64,000 nt of DNA from Amphimedon queenslandica (taxonomy: Eukaryota > Porifera > Demospongiae > Haplosclerida > Niphatidae). Numbering within the stretch: position 1 is the first letter of the stretch; each line of letters begins with the position of its first letter. A model generated the notes under the pieces. It searched no databases, was not told where the DNA came from, and saw only the letters and a list, made by a program, of their open reading frames with translations. Location of the stretch: the NCBI RefSeq assembly GCF_000090795.2, contig NW_003546673.1, forward strand, positions 4,329-68,328. The letters are read 5' to 3'. Made by a program: the position numbers and the translations under genes. This document shows positions 25,066-35,653 of this stretch, one piece after another.

Positions 25066-27214
25066 AAAAGGAGGAGACATAAGGATTGGACATATGTTCA
25101 TAAAGCAGAGAGTAATAGTAGATTAACATTTAGTGGTCAATAATCACAACAGAGGATGATAACAATCATAGAAGCATAAAGGACATCAAAGTATTGAATA
25201 AAACTGACAAAGGCTAGAAATAACTGATGGAGTCAACAAAGTATAGTAAAAGGGGAGAAATCCAGGGCAGAGAGACAAAGAAATGGAAAGGAGGAAAAGA
25301 GAGTGGTAAGTGTGGTTTCCATCAGTTGCCAAGATAGTAAACCAGTCCACTTAAACAAAGAGAAAATAATAGAGAGACAGAGAGAAAGGAGACAGAGAGA
25401 AAGGAGAAAGAGAGTAGAGAGCAGGTGGTAAGGCCATACCAGGTGTGTAACAAACTCAAACATGCTTCACCTTATTGAGAGAAAAGGAGAGAGAACAGAG
25501 AGAGAGAGAGAGGGAGATAGAAAACCAAATTAGCAGGAACTGAAATGTAACACCTGCTAGAATATCATTATTAACCACAAGAAAAGATTCATGTACATGT
25601 ACATCCCGCCACCATACATGTACAGTACATGTACATGAACATGAACACATGATATTACGTGCATGTGCCTTCATCACATAAACCAACTGCTATCAGACAA
25701 CATCAAACACACAAAAATAAACTACACAGACACACACAAGACCAGTATTGAATAAGGCAGAGTAGACATGCACAGTTACTGACTAACACATCAACTCACA
25801 ACAAATAGCCACAAACAAGGACAAACTCACAGGTATACAAAGATAGTATCAATCAACCATTTCACAAACATTTGTCATAAACGTAAAAGGAAAGGCAATA
25901 CAGAGGCACGCACACAACTCCCCAGGGTAAATAAAAAATCAATTTATGTACTATTAACGTTATACCCCGATAATCTAACCTGAATTTCTCTCCACATGGT
26001 TCTTGCTTTAATGAGAGGACAATTGGACCAATGTCAGGTTCATCGGTGAAATAATTCCAATGTTCAACACCATTAAAGTGTGCCCTGTAAGCTGCCTCTT
26101 CCAAAGGACGTAATTCAAATTCATTTGATGAAATGTCCTTACGACATGCACAGAGTGACTCAGAATCACAGACCTTTTAAAAGGAGAGAGAAAATGTTAA
26201 TAAAATGTGAAATAGAACTACACATGTACGTGTACATTGTATAGTGTATTGGTATTATCAAGCCAATAAACATGATCCATTTCCCAAGTGGGTGAAACTT
26301 AAAACCAAAGACAGACATACAGACAGGAGGTTGAGGGTGAGAAGGGCTGGGGTGGAACATACCCAAATGGTAATAACATTCCCCCCAATAAACCACAAGA
26401 GCTCTGTTCAAATATTGAGAGGAGAGAGAAGGAAGGAGGAAAGGGAGAGAGAGAGAGGGGAGGAGAGAAAACTGTCATAAAGTAACAAACATTCCCTAGC
26501 TCCAGTCAAAACAGACAAGGAAGAGGTTAAGAGTGTATATAATTGTTAGAAAAAGAGAAAAGAAAGATAAAAGGGTATGAAAAGTGACAAGTACTGTCAA
26601 AAAGTGACAGATTATCTTAAACATATAATGTTTACATGGTCTCCTATTCTTTTTCCCTTGCTCACACACACAAACACACATACACGTACATAACTGGACA
26701 TAACAGCCTTAACACGATTTGCACACTAGATCTAATTACTAGCAAAAATAGTAATAGTAGCAGTTGCTATGGGTACACTGCACTGGGCCTGCACACACAT
26801 GGCAGCAGAGAGAAAGAGAAAGACTAGGTATGTATCTCTTACTTGGCATCTTGTTTCATAATACTCGGTACTCCATCCTTCAGCTGGCTCTATAAAGGGA
26901 CACTCGGGAGAGCTCCCTTCGCCTCCTCTTTTCCGATCACCACCACCACAGTTAGCACTTGCACCATTCCCGTACGAAGAAGAGGATCTGTAGCCAGTGA
27001 TCTCGCTCCTTTCCCTCTCCTCCTCCTCCTCCCTGATCTTCCTTTCCAGTGTATGCTTGGATAGTATGGGGTCGTTCAGTGATGCAACGAATCCCTCGAC
27101 AAAGTTCCTCGTTACTAGTGTGGGGCTCACCAAGTCGTCGCGACCGGAGACGAGGCTCGAGCGTATCTTGAGACAGACTTGCTTGTAGACTCTCAGCTTC
27201 TCTAAGGTAGCCAT
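16548..27214 (-). CDS. RapGAP-BTB-BACK fusion protein
   Basis: Twelve exons join in consistent phase to 865 aa: 27214-26843, 26173-25980, 20531-20066, 19719-19561, 19444-19286, 19075-18945, 18879-18761, 18204-18150, 18042-17745, 17622-17205, 17095-17016 and 16688-16548. Residues ~140-490 are a Rap/Ran-GAP domain: AHFNGVEHWNYFTDEPDIGPIVLSLK, VGLLRVKAGQTNEEEIFS and KKRHIGNDIVCVVF. The last holds the catalytic 'Asn thumb' (Asn ~353). A BTB/POZ domain follows (~505-640, LADVMFIVGENRVPLFGVKSILACRSRVFKSMF) with a ~65-residue Ser/Lys-rich insert, then a BACK-like segment (~640-800). Likely roles are Rap GTPase inactivation plus oligomerisation or cullin-3 binding. Vertebrate Rap1GAPs lack BTB. Confidence 0.9.
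16733..17014. repeat. ATT trinucleotide microsatellites in the last RapGAP-BTB introns
   Basis: Two long (ATT)n/(TTA)n runs (~16733-16837 and ~16962-17014) flank a short unique stretch in the final intron, just 3' of exon 11. Read on the minus strand they yield a spurious poly-Asn frame. Confidence 0.9.
18300..18665. repeat. Palindrome-centred tandem repeat, RapGAP-BTB intron 7
   Basis: About two units of ~190 bp. The perfect 20-bp palindrome CCCTGTACTATAGTACAGGG is at 18485-18504. The flanks carry GGAATCAGCTCAAACTTT, CTACACAACATAAGAACATG, AATTCTCTC.TAGTCATTTT and GGCAAAATTTGGCC, with AACTTTAAAAATTCATAAAA after the core. It is antisense to the host gene. Confidence 0.9.
19729..19794. repeat. 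GA dinucleotide microsatellite
   Basis: (GA)n with a few interruptions, immediately upstream of exon 4 of the minus-strand gene. On the sense strand it reads as a long CT polypyrimidine tract ending in CTCCAG, the exon 4 acceptor. Confidence 0.85.
22166..22238. repeat. (TACATG)n self-complementary hexamer array
   Basis: About twelve uninterrupted copies of TACATG. The unit is its own reverse complement in register (TACATGTA), so the array can fold on itself as DNA or RNA. It lies in the 5.4 kb intron. Single TACATGTA octamers are scattered nearby (22263, 23063, 23713, 24198, 25591) and through the rest of the window. Confidence 0.92.
23632..23680. repeat. CA dinucleotide microsatellite
   Basis: Uninterrupted (AC)n of ~48 bp in the large RapGAP-BTB intron. 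Confidence 0.92.
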
Positions 27215-27429
27215 GAAGCAGAGCTCTTTAGACTAGGCTTCTTTCAAACTCTTCTTCTTGTATGTTTATGATGACCTCAACTGGTTTGAGTATTTACTGC
27301 ATGCATGTGAAAACTTAATAATGGGCCACGCCTTTGATTATTTAAACCAATCCCCGCCTATTAGATAATTATTTTAATCAGCTCCACCCCCATAAAAGTT
27401 ATTGCAGCGCAGCAGCTTCAAACAGCAAC
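27215..27429. promoter_or_regulatory. Shared promoter region RapGAP-BTB / IgGFc-VWD gene
   Basis: 215 bp lie between divergent start codons (27214 minus, 27430 plus). No obvious TATA box. It contains CCACGCC and CCCCGCC-like GC patches, in contrast with the AT-rich surroundings, as might suit initiator-type promoters. Confidence 0.5.
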
Positions 27430-30400
27430 ATGACTGCAGCATCTCGCATTACCTTGTTAGTACTAGGTATAAGAGTATTGATGATAATTTTATTGATTTA
27501 TTCCTAAATAGTTTGCTTCTGCTTATATGAAGTTTCTGATGGTCAAGCTGCTGACAGGACTACTTATGGAAATGATTTCTACATTGGAATTTTTAGAGCT
27601 ACCTGGTCTTGGCGCAACGGTTTGAATATCAGCACACTCTCCACTCAGTTGGTTAACTTTACAATAGATACAGAAATAGGATGGAATTATACTGGGAATG
27701 TATCTGTTTATGAACCAGTCACAGTGTATTTACCCAGTGTTCTTGAACCACTCCACGCTAATTACTCTGAGAGACACAAAGGAATACATGTTCATTCTGA
27801 TTCTCCAATATCTGTTATTGTCTCTATGACAGAATATGAATTTAGTGGTGAATACTTAGCATATCCATACATTGATCTAGGACAACAGCGATATGAATAC
27901 TATGTTGTATCTGCTAGTGCATCAAGTAATATTTGGATTGGATTTCAAAGTATGTTTCTTTTAGTCGGTAATGAGAATGATACTACAATAACTATCACTC
28001 CTACTCAAATTATTGAAGTCCCAGTTGATCCACAAGATCCTAATAGTACACTAGTAGCAGTTGGACCTGGAAATACTCACACCATTACACTGCATCAAAT
28101 GCAAACACTAGCTATTGGGACATCAACTAGGGACTTGACTGGCACTGCTATCACCTCTGATAAACCATTGACAGTCATTAGTGGACATCAATGTGGTACT
28201 CTCTCAGATGAACTTCCAGAGCAGCAGGAAGCACAGCAGTTGAGTTCGGGGTGGGGGTCATGGCTCTGGCTGGGTTGGACCGGGTGGTGTGACTACCTTG
28301 TGGAGCAGATCCCTCCAACAGTGACATGGGGTAAAAGGTTTCTCATTGTTCCATTTCCCAATGGAACAATTCATCATTACAATAAGATAATTGCTTCAGC
28401 TCATGATACAACAGTTACACAAACCTGTAATGGCTCAATAGTAGCAGATATCACTCTATCATCACCAGGTGATTGGAATTCTGAAGAATGGAACATAACG
28501 TATGACCCAAGAGCATATTGTGTCATTGAATCAGATAAACCTATTCTTGTAATGCAGTTTAGTGCTGAAGGTTATATCAGTCATGTAAATGCATCATATT
28601 TCAGTTTTGTTATGAGTATAGTCCCCTCAGTTAAACAATACATCAATACTGTTCTGTATTCACCTGTCACAAAACATTATTTTTTCTATCATATCTCATT
28701 TCATTATGTTCACATCACAACAACTGATACTTCATCTGTACTACTTGATGGTGTACCATATAACTGGACTTGGTATCCTATTACAAATCAAAATGGCAAT
28801 ACTGTCGGATATGGTACTATTCATAAATTTTCAGATGTTAATCCTCATGTGTTGCAACACACTAATTCATCTGCTGGCCTTAGTGTTACTGCTTATGGAA
28901 GCAATACCTATGATTGGCATTATGATCTCGATGCTTATGCCCTTTTATTAGGAATGAAATTAAATGTCATAGGAATTAATGGTTAGTACCATACTTAAGT
29001 TTTGTAATTATAATATTTTTTTAGAAATTATCCATTTGAGTCCATGGTATGGTCATATTTTTGGTGGTGTGCCAGTCATACTAACAGTTCCTGAATACAT
29101 TAAAGAAGAACTAACCATCACATGTCAGTTCCATGATATTGAAGTAAGAGGTTTCCTTGTTAGTCCTTATCAAGTTTTATGCATCACTCCTCAACTGAAT
29201 GTAACTGGAAGAGCTCCTGTACAGTTAAAGCATCAATTTAAACCTTATGGATATAATTCTTCATTTTACTCTCGTAAGTAAAGTAGATCTATTTTTGCTA
29301 CATTATTGTTATCTCTATTACTGTAGAGTCTATTGAACATGAATATAAAGTAAATATCATATCTAATGATCTATTAATACATGCACAAGATACCATTACA
29401 CTAACATGGATCCCAACTAGCTTCTCTGAAAGTACAGGAACTGTTAATACAGCAAATCTTTGCATTAATATCAAACTACACATCTTTACTAACAATTCTG
29501 TTCATCAAGTTAATGAATTAGCCAGCAATATAAGCAATAATGGCTCTTGCACTGTTAGTATACCAACTGTATCACATTCATCAGCACAAATTGTTTACCC
29601 AGCTATCATTTCTATTGAAGCTATAGGAAACAATCATCAAAATCCAATACTTTATGATAATGCTGAGGGTACAGTAAAACAATGGACTGATATGATATGG
29701 ATTTCAAATATTGATAAATTTGTTGCTGAATGCAAAACATGGTCAACTATTGAACATCCTACAGTTGGTGAGGCATTACTGTCAGTTGTACGTTCGGAGG
29801 TTCCTTGTCCACCAACTATTGATCAAGCAAGAACTATTAACAGTGGATTGATACAAAATACTAACAATAAACTAGTGAGGTTTCTTCATCCTAATGCTGA
29901 CAAATGTTACCATCAACAAACAACAGTCAGGTAAAACATCATTCATACCATGAAAGTGTATTTCCTCCTATATATAAGTTGTTAGTTCACCATTATGAAT
30001 ACATGCAATGAATTATGCTATTAATTTCTAGGACCCAAGGATCAAGTAATGAATGTTGTTATGATACCAGTGGTCAGTTAATTATTGGTCCCACAAGTGG
30101 TGGCTCTGTCGACAAAGCATCTCCTATTGGCAGTGATTCATCAAACTATTTGAGCAGTTTATTAAGTCACCAACAAGAAGATATTCTGCCTTATATTCAT
30201 TGCTGTAAAGGATCAATGACTAATTGCAATGAATACTATAAAAGACGACCATCAGACAATGGTACTGCATATGTCCCTCCAATACCAGGTATGTTAACAA
30301 TAATACAATCAATTATAACTGAATAATATATACAGCTTGGACCATTGGTGATCCTCATATCATAACTCTTGATCAATACAAATACACATTCAATGGAAAA

Positions 30401-31843
30401 GGAGAGTTCATTCTCATTGAAACTGATGATGAATCTTTCACATTGCAAGGAAGGATGATGGAGACACAAAATGGAACGGCTTCTGTCTTTACTGCTGTTG
30501 TAGCTAAGACAAATGATTCCAGTGGAGTTCAGTTTGAAATAAAAGTAAAGTATAGTATAACCTCTTTTGTCTGTTTGGTAAATGGAGAGGAAATTGATTT
30601 TAGTGAAATAAAGAGTCAAGAATTTGATGATGTTACTGTTTATGAGACAAGCAATAACACTTTTGGTGCTACATTCACTAATGGAGCCTATTTACAAGCT
30701 CAGGAGCAGAATGGATTCATCTCTCTAATAACAGTTGGATTACCTAAAAGCTTCTACAACAGGACACGTGGACTAATGGGCATATTCAATGGAGATATGG
30801 ATGATGATATGACACCAAAAGGAGACACTGAGCCATTACCACTAAACTCCACATTACAAACTATTCATGAAAGCTTTGGCATCACATGTAAGGCATAATG
30901 ATATAACAATATTTACTTTATTCACATCTAGGGATTATCGGTGATCCAAGTGACAGCCTTTTTATTTATGATTTTCCAAAGAGGTGGTCAACATATTACG
31001 ATCCATCATTCACTCCTGTTTATGAACCAGTGTTCACTGATCCCAATTTAGAAGAGAAAGCAAATGAAATTTGTGGTAATGATGATTTCTGTAAGTTTGA
31101 TATAGCAGCTACTGGAAGAACTGAGATCGGAGAAGCAACACTCAATGGAGGCAAAATATTTGATGCAATTGTAAATCTATCTCAGCCAAGTAATTTTATT
31201 ATCAAGATTCATATTAAATATTCCTTTTAGTTATTTGTGATCCACCTTGTGTCCATGGTGCATGTGTAAGCACTGATGTGTGTGCTTGTGGAGAAGGTTA
31301 TGAAGGAAGCACTTGTGATTCAATAGGTACTAATTTCATGATCATGAATATATTCAGATAATTTCATAAATTTCAATACATATAGTTACCACAGAATGTG
31401 TACAGAATCCATGCAATGGTGGTGGCTGTCAGTATCATGCAGGTAGCTACATATGTACGTGTCTGTCTGGATTGACTGGAGACTTTTGTGAAGAAAATAG
31501 TGAGTACAAACTTATTTTAAACATTTGTTATCATTTGCAAATAATTCTAGTTCCTACTACAACCTCAGTTCCTACTACAACCCCAGTTCCTACTGCAACC
31601 CCAGTTCCTACTACAACCCCAGTTCCTACTGCAACAGTTGATGCTACTGATACTGCTAATATTGGTCTAGTTGTTGGATTGACTGTTGGGATATTGATTC
31701 CTCTTGTCATTGTGACAATCATTGCTATTATTGTTGTGGTACTTGTGATTGTTCGACGTAAAAGAAACAAAAAGGAAAGTGAGAAAAAATATACTGATCA
31801 ACAAGAAATGAAAGAGGTGCCAGAAAATGTGTACAAACAATAG
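27430..31843 (+). CDS. IgGFc-binding / AMOP / VWD / EGF membrane protein
   Basis: Ten exons with phase-consistent joins give 1309 aa: 27430-27466, 27512-28981, 29025-29273, 29327-29930, 30032-30288, 30336-30887, 30932-31189, 31231-31326, 31386-31499 and 31551-31843. A signal peptide leads into an IgGFc-binding N-terminal domain (~50-500: ITSDKPLTVISGHQCG, CDYLVEQIPPTVTWGKRF, ESDKPILVMQFS). A linker domain, AMOP (CCYD...HQQEDILPYIHCCKGS...YYKRRPSDN) and VWD (TIGDPHIITLDQYKYTFNGKGEF) follow. Then come two EGF domains, a Pro/Thr stalk of VPTTT repeats, one TM helix and a short basic tail with RRKRNKK. AMOP-VWD pairing recalls SUSD2 and MUC4; the IgGFc part recalls FCGBP. Likely a cell-surface adhesive or mucin-like protein. 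Confidence 0.88.
31553..31642 (+). repeat. 18-bp minisatellite coding the Pro/Thr stalk
   Basis: Five near-identical copies of GTTCCTACTACAACCCCA in exon 10 encode the VPTTTP stalk just before the transmembrane helix. Copy number, and so stalk length, is likely to vary between individuals. Confidence 0.85.
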
Positions 31844-32039
31844 ATAACCTACTGCTTGATACACAACTAAAAATATAACTTGCTGTCATTAGTTAATTTA
31901 GTTAGTTGCTGCATTGATACTCTTTTATGCTGTTTTTTTATTAGATAGTTTCATTTTGTAAATTGTTTTGTAGCTATCAGTTTTTAAATATAATTATCGC
32001 GACACAAAAAATTAAATAGAAAATGATTCATATATAAAA

Positions 32040-33777
32040 CTATCTATATCTGATTTTTCTACCAGAAAGCTCTTCAAATCTTGTACAAGACTTAGGAACT
32101 TCCTTTTTACCTAAAAATACATAAATAAATAAATAAATAAACAAATATATAATAATAATAATAATAATAATAAATAATAATAATAAAATTGAATACCTTT
32201 TCGCCAAAACATGTCCTGTGAGCATTGGTCTCTGTAATGATCAATGTAATCTTGCAATACCATCTTCTCAATTTGCCTCTTCTGGTGATTCTTAGGATAA
32301 TCAGTATTAAAAGATTTCTGAGAGTAAGAAATAATAATAATTTTACAATAATTATGTCCCTCACTTGGACATAATAAATTAATTTGTGCTTTGTTGTTTC
32401 TTTCCTTACAGAGTAAGAACTAAAAGGTCGCATTTTAAATTAGTAAAAATATAATATTTTAGCCACTTAATAAAAGGTTTGAGACTAACCCTGCTTGCTG
32501 TAAGGAGTAAGGAGGAGAAGAAGAGAATATAAATGACATAACAAAGACTAGCAGAGGGAAAGCAAAGAGCAGGAGGAAAAACGAGGAACCACGTTGCTAT
32601 GATAATAATAAAATAAAACACACAATCGCCTGTAAGGTTCTCTAATACTTCTGTAGCATCTGTCTGAAAGTAGTGATGAGATCGATGAGGGCGATGATGA
32701 TGATGATGATGTTGCCTTCTCATGTCAAACAAGTTACCACCATAGAAGAAGACTAAAACGATAAAAGATGGATTCAACTTCATCACTTGATTTTAAGCAA
32801 TGAAAATCGTTTAAAGTTAAAGTACAGTTCTTTACCGTTACGAGTATTAAATGGGTCACCTCCAAACATCTGTCTAAAGAGGTCAAACTCAAAGTCATCG
32901 GTAAAATGAAAGCCGTGATTGATCCTATGGTTGGGACCTTCCTCTCCAAACCGATCGTAATTGCTCTTCTTGTCAGGATCACTTAGTACATGATATGCTT
33001 TACTGATTTCTAAAACAATAACAAAAATGATAAACAACCTAAGACAAACGTCACAATAACAAAAACAAAAGGAGTGATAGCAATATAAAAATTGATATAC
33101 AATTATCATTATCTCACTTTTAAAAGCTTCATCTGCTTTAGGTGCGTTATTCTTGTCTGGATGAAACTGCAATGCTAACTAAAAAAATAAAATAAATATA
33201 GCATCAGATAAAATTCTCTTTTTAGCAAGAGGGTCATGAAGATGAGTATGAATACCTTCTTGTATTGTTTCTTGAGTTCCGAGTCAGTACAGTCTCGTGA
33301 GACTCCAAGTATGTCGTAATAATCCTTACACTTTAATATCCTTTATATGGAGGAGTACATGATGAACGCTATTCTTTAATTCACTAACTTATTAACAGCT
33401 TCTTTCTGATCCTCAGTGTATTTAGGCTCTTCATCTGTGACATTACGACAAAATGAAGAGGAAATAGTATACAAGTATCGTTACCATTTGTTGGTGTTTC
33501 AGTAGTATCTGGTTGAGGATTCGGTCTACTAGCATTCGGTTGAGGCTTATCTTCACTATTTGTACAATGGTCTGTGATTTTTTGAATTAATTCTTCAAAA
33601 AATTAATTACAATTTTATAGCATTTAGTTAAACTATATTGTTACCATCAGCTTCTTCTGTAGCGAACATTTTCTTTGACTTATTCGCGAATCTCCTTGCC
33701 TTGTTCATATCCCCGGCTTTAAAAGCTTCCCTTGCTTTCTTTAAGCACTGTAAAGCCTCATCCTTGTTGGCCTCCAT
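32040..33777 (-). CDS. DNAJB12: DNAJB12/DNAJB14-like ER J-protein
   Basis: Nine exons give 353 aa: 33777-33645, 33592-33485, 33434-33389, 33340-33256, 33178-33118, 33009-32836, 32752-32490, 32317-32197 and 32110-32040. The N terminus [27 protein letters not shown] matches the DNAJB12 opening. The J domain runs from [24 protein letters not shown] through the HPD motif ([11 protein letters not shown]) to DRFGEEG. Then come a Gly/Phe region ([10 protein letters not shown]), a six-His run, one TM segment (~residues 245-275, [16 protein letters not shown]...) and a DUF1977-type tail ending [20 protein letters not shown]12/14 recruit Hsc70 for ER quality control. The two paralogues cannot be told apart here. 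Confidence 0.92.
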
Positions 33778-33931
33778 TTTAGCCTCAAAAATCAAGTTTA
33801 CAAAGGGTTAAAAATGAAAGGGTTAAATATTATCACTGTATAGTAGTGCATACACAATTATTAATAATGCACAAAAATGATCACAACATGTAATAAAGAG
33901 AAAAGAAAAGAGGTTACTGATAAAAATATAT

Positions 33932-35461
33932 TTATACGCAAGGAGAGTCTGATATTTCAAGATAAGGATCAGTCGTATTAGCCTGCATCAATAAAGGACC
34001 ATAAAATGCTCCGTAATATTCTGACTGGTCAGCTGGGCCAACCGCCTGAACTGCTATCAGTAAGAAATCAACTAACTGACCAATAAAGAAGAAACCGACT
34101 GTACATAACTTCAATAAACCTTGAATGAGAAAGAGAGAGAGAACTCTAATAAAATTAAATTGGTTAAAATTACATTAACTTGTATGTAGACATGCAAGAT
34201 TTATAGACAAAAATAATCCAAAAAACATAAAATGATGATGGTAATGTACATGTATTATGTATCATACCTATAGCAGGGTAGCCCAAATAAAACCTGTCGA
34301 TACCAAACATGCCAAGAAACAACGAGAGACCAACGGCAACAAAATAATTGTATCTCCTACCATTACTGATCAGAAAGAAGAGGGAGAGAGGAGAAAAGAG
34401 GGAAAGAACAAGTAATAATAATAATACACATAATTTTTCAATTTTGATTGGAATCAGCTCAAATTATTAATTGAGAATTCTCTTGGAGTCATTTATGACA
34501 AAGTTTGGGCAAAGCATAGGGTCTTGTTAATTGAATTTTTACAATTTTTTTAAGTTACTCAAAAATTGGGTAAAATTCCCTGTACTATAGTACGGGGCCG
34601 CTGGCCAAATTTCATCAAAAATGACTAGGAGAGAATTCTGCATTTTTATAATTTATTCTGATGTATATACATGTACTTATGTTGTGTAGGTTTGAGTTCA
34701 TTCCGATCAAAATTGGATTTTTTAATGAATTTTTTAAGTTGCTCAAAAATTGGGCTAAAGTCCCTGTACTATAGTACAGGGTCGCTGGCCAAATTTCATC
34801 AAAAATGACTAGGAGAGAATTCTGCATTTTTATAATTTATTCTGATGCATATACATGTACTTATGTTGTGTAGAAAGTTTGAACTGATTCCGATCAAATT
34901 TAGATTTTTTACAAATTTTTAAAGTTGCTCAAAAATCTAGCAAAAATTCCAAATTTAAAAAGAGATGTCTCTATTTTTATAATTTTTTCTTATACCACAC
35001 ATGTAACTAGACTAAATGTTTGTGTTTCTTGATGAAGTCAAGTAATGGCGCTGTTACTTACACATATCTACATGTTTCTTCTTTACAAAACACGACTTCA
35101 TCAAAATCATTGACACTAGACACATTAGCACCAGTACAAGTTACATTAGGAGCAGCATAACAAGGCAATAGGACCGTGCCATTGGGCCTACAACCAGAGA
35201 CAGACTGAGTATCCGTATCAATACTAGGAGGAGAACAATAATATCTACATAGTGAGGAGTTAAAGGAATAAAAACTGGAATAAAAGGAGAGTCTAGTTTA
35301 CTGCTGTGTACAACTAGTATAGGATACTGTCCTGGTAATAGTGAACGACTACACACTTCTTGTGTCTCTGGAAGAGAAGTACAATACGTGGCAGTGGCGG
35401 TAGATACTAGAAGAAGAAATAAAAGGAGACACAAAAGAAATGTAGACTTTGCAGACGCCAT
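33932..35461 (-). CDS. TM2D1: TM2 domain-containing protein, TM2D1-like
   Basis: Four exons, 35461-35328, 35244-35062, 34365-34268 and 34119-33932, give 200 aa. Residues 1-24 are a hydrophobic signal peptide (FLLCLLLFLLLVS). A cysteine-rich extracellular segment follows (YCTSLPETQEVC, CRPNGTVLLPCYAAPNVTC). The TM2 domain has two helices (FVAVGLSLFLGMFGIDRFYLGYPAIG and LCTVGFFFIGQLVDFLLIAVQ) joined by the family's DRF motif, then VGPADQSEYYG. Among TM2D1-3, the LLKLCTVGF and VGPADQS pieces fit TM2D1 (amyloid-beta-binding BBP) best. The gene lies 154 bp upstream of the DNAJB12-like start on the same strand. Intron 2 carries the palindrome repeats. Confidence 0.88.
34435..34990. repeat. Palindrome-centred repeat with an inverted unit, TM2D1 intron 2
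   Basis: A partial unit in one orientation (34435-34535, GATTGGAATCAGCTCAAAT then GAGAATTCTCTTGGAGTC) meets ~2.3 units in the opposite orientation. Cores are at 34582-34601 (one mismatch) and 34762-34781 (perfect CCCTGTACTATAGTACAGGG). It is the only array in the window with both orientations, giving a large foldback as well as the small palindromes. Confidence 0.88.
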
Positions 35462-35653
35462 TTCAAAGGGCGGGGCAACAATGCAAAAGGCGTGGTTTGG
35501 CTAATTATTGTGACGACATTTACGTCAGCAGCAATTGATTTTTATTTTAAAAAATTAATAATAATGATTAAAAATACAAAAAATTATAATAAAAATGCAA
35601 AATATTATTTAAAAATTGAGCAATAATTATAGCAATAAAAAATAAAGTTTTTA

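Larger units (their letters stand above)
20532..25979 (-). other. 5.4 kb intron 2 of RapGAP-BTB
   Basis: Exon 2 ends at 25980 (EKF plus AG) and exon 3 starts at 20531 (A, then ILVRSSDHY). The join EKFRILVRSSDHYLHGLIPV matches the RapGAP family, so this whole stretch is one intron, against typical introns here of 40-150 bp. It holds no convincing coding frame. It carries many simple repeats: TAA (~21389-21426), TACATG (~22166-22238), GT (~22900-22918), CA (~23632-23680) and GA (~25033-25063). The plus strand is rich in A and C. At ~24960-25028 a ~20 bp unit containing TTAGAGGTGG occurs three times. Intronic enhancers or an RNA gene are possible but not shown. Confidence 0.85.

Noticed and set aside
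20532-25979. Independent gene or mobile element nested in the 5.4 kb intron
   Set aside because: I looked for transposase, reverse transcriptase or other conserved motifs and terminal repeats in both strands by eye and saw none.
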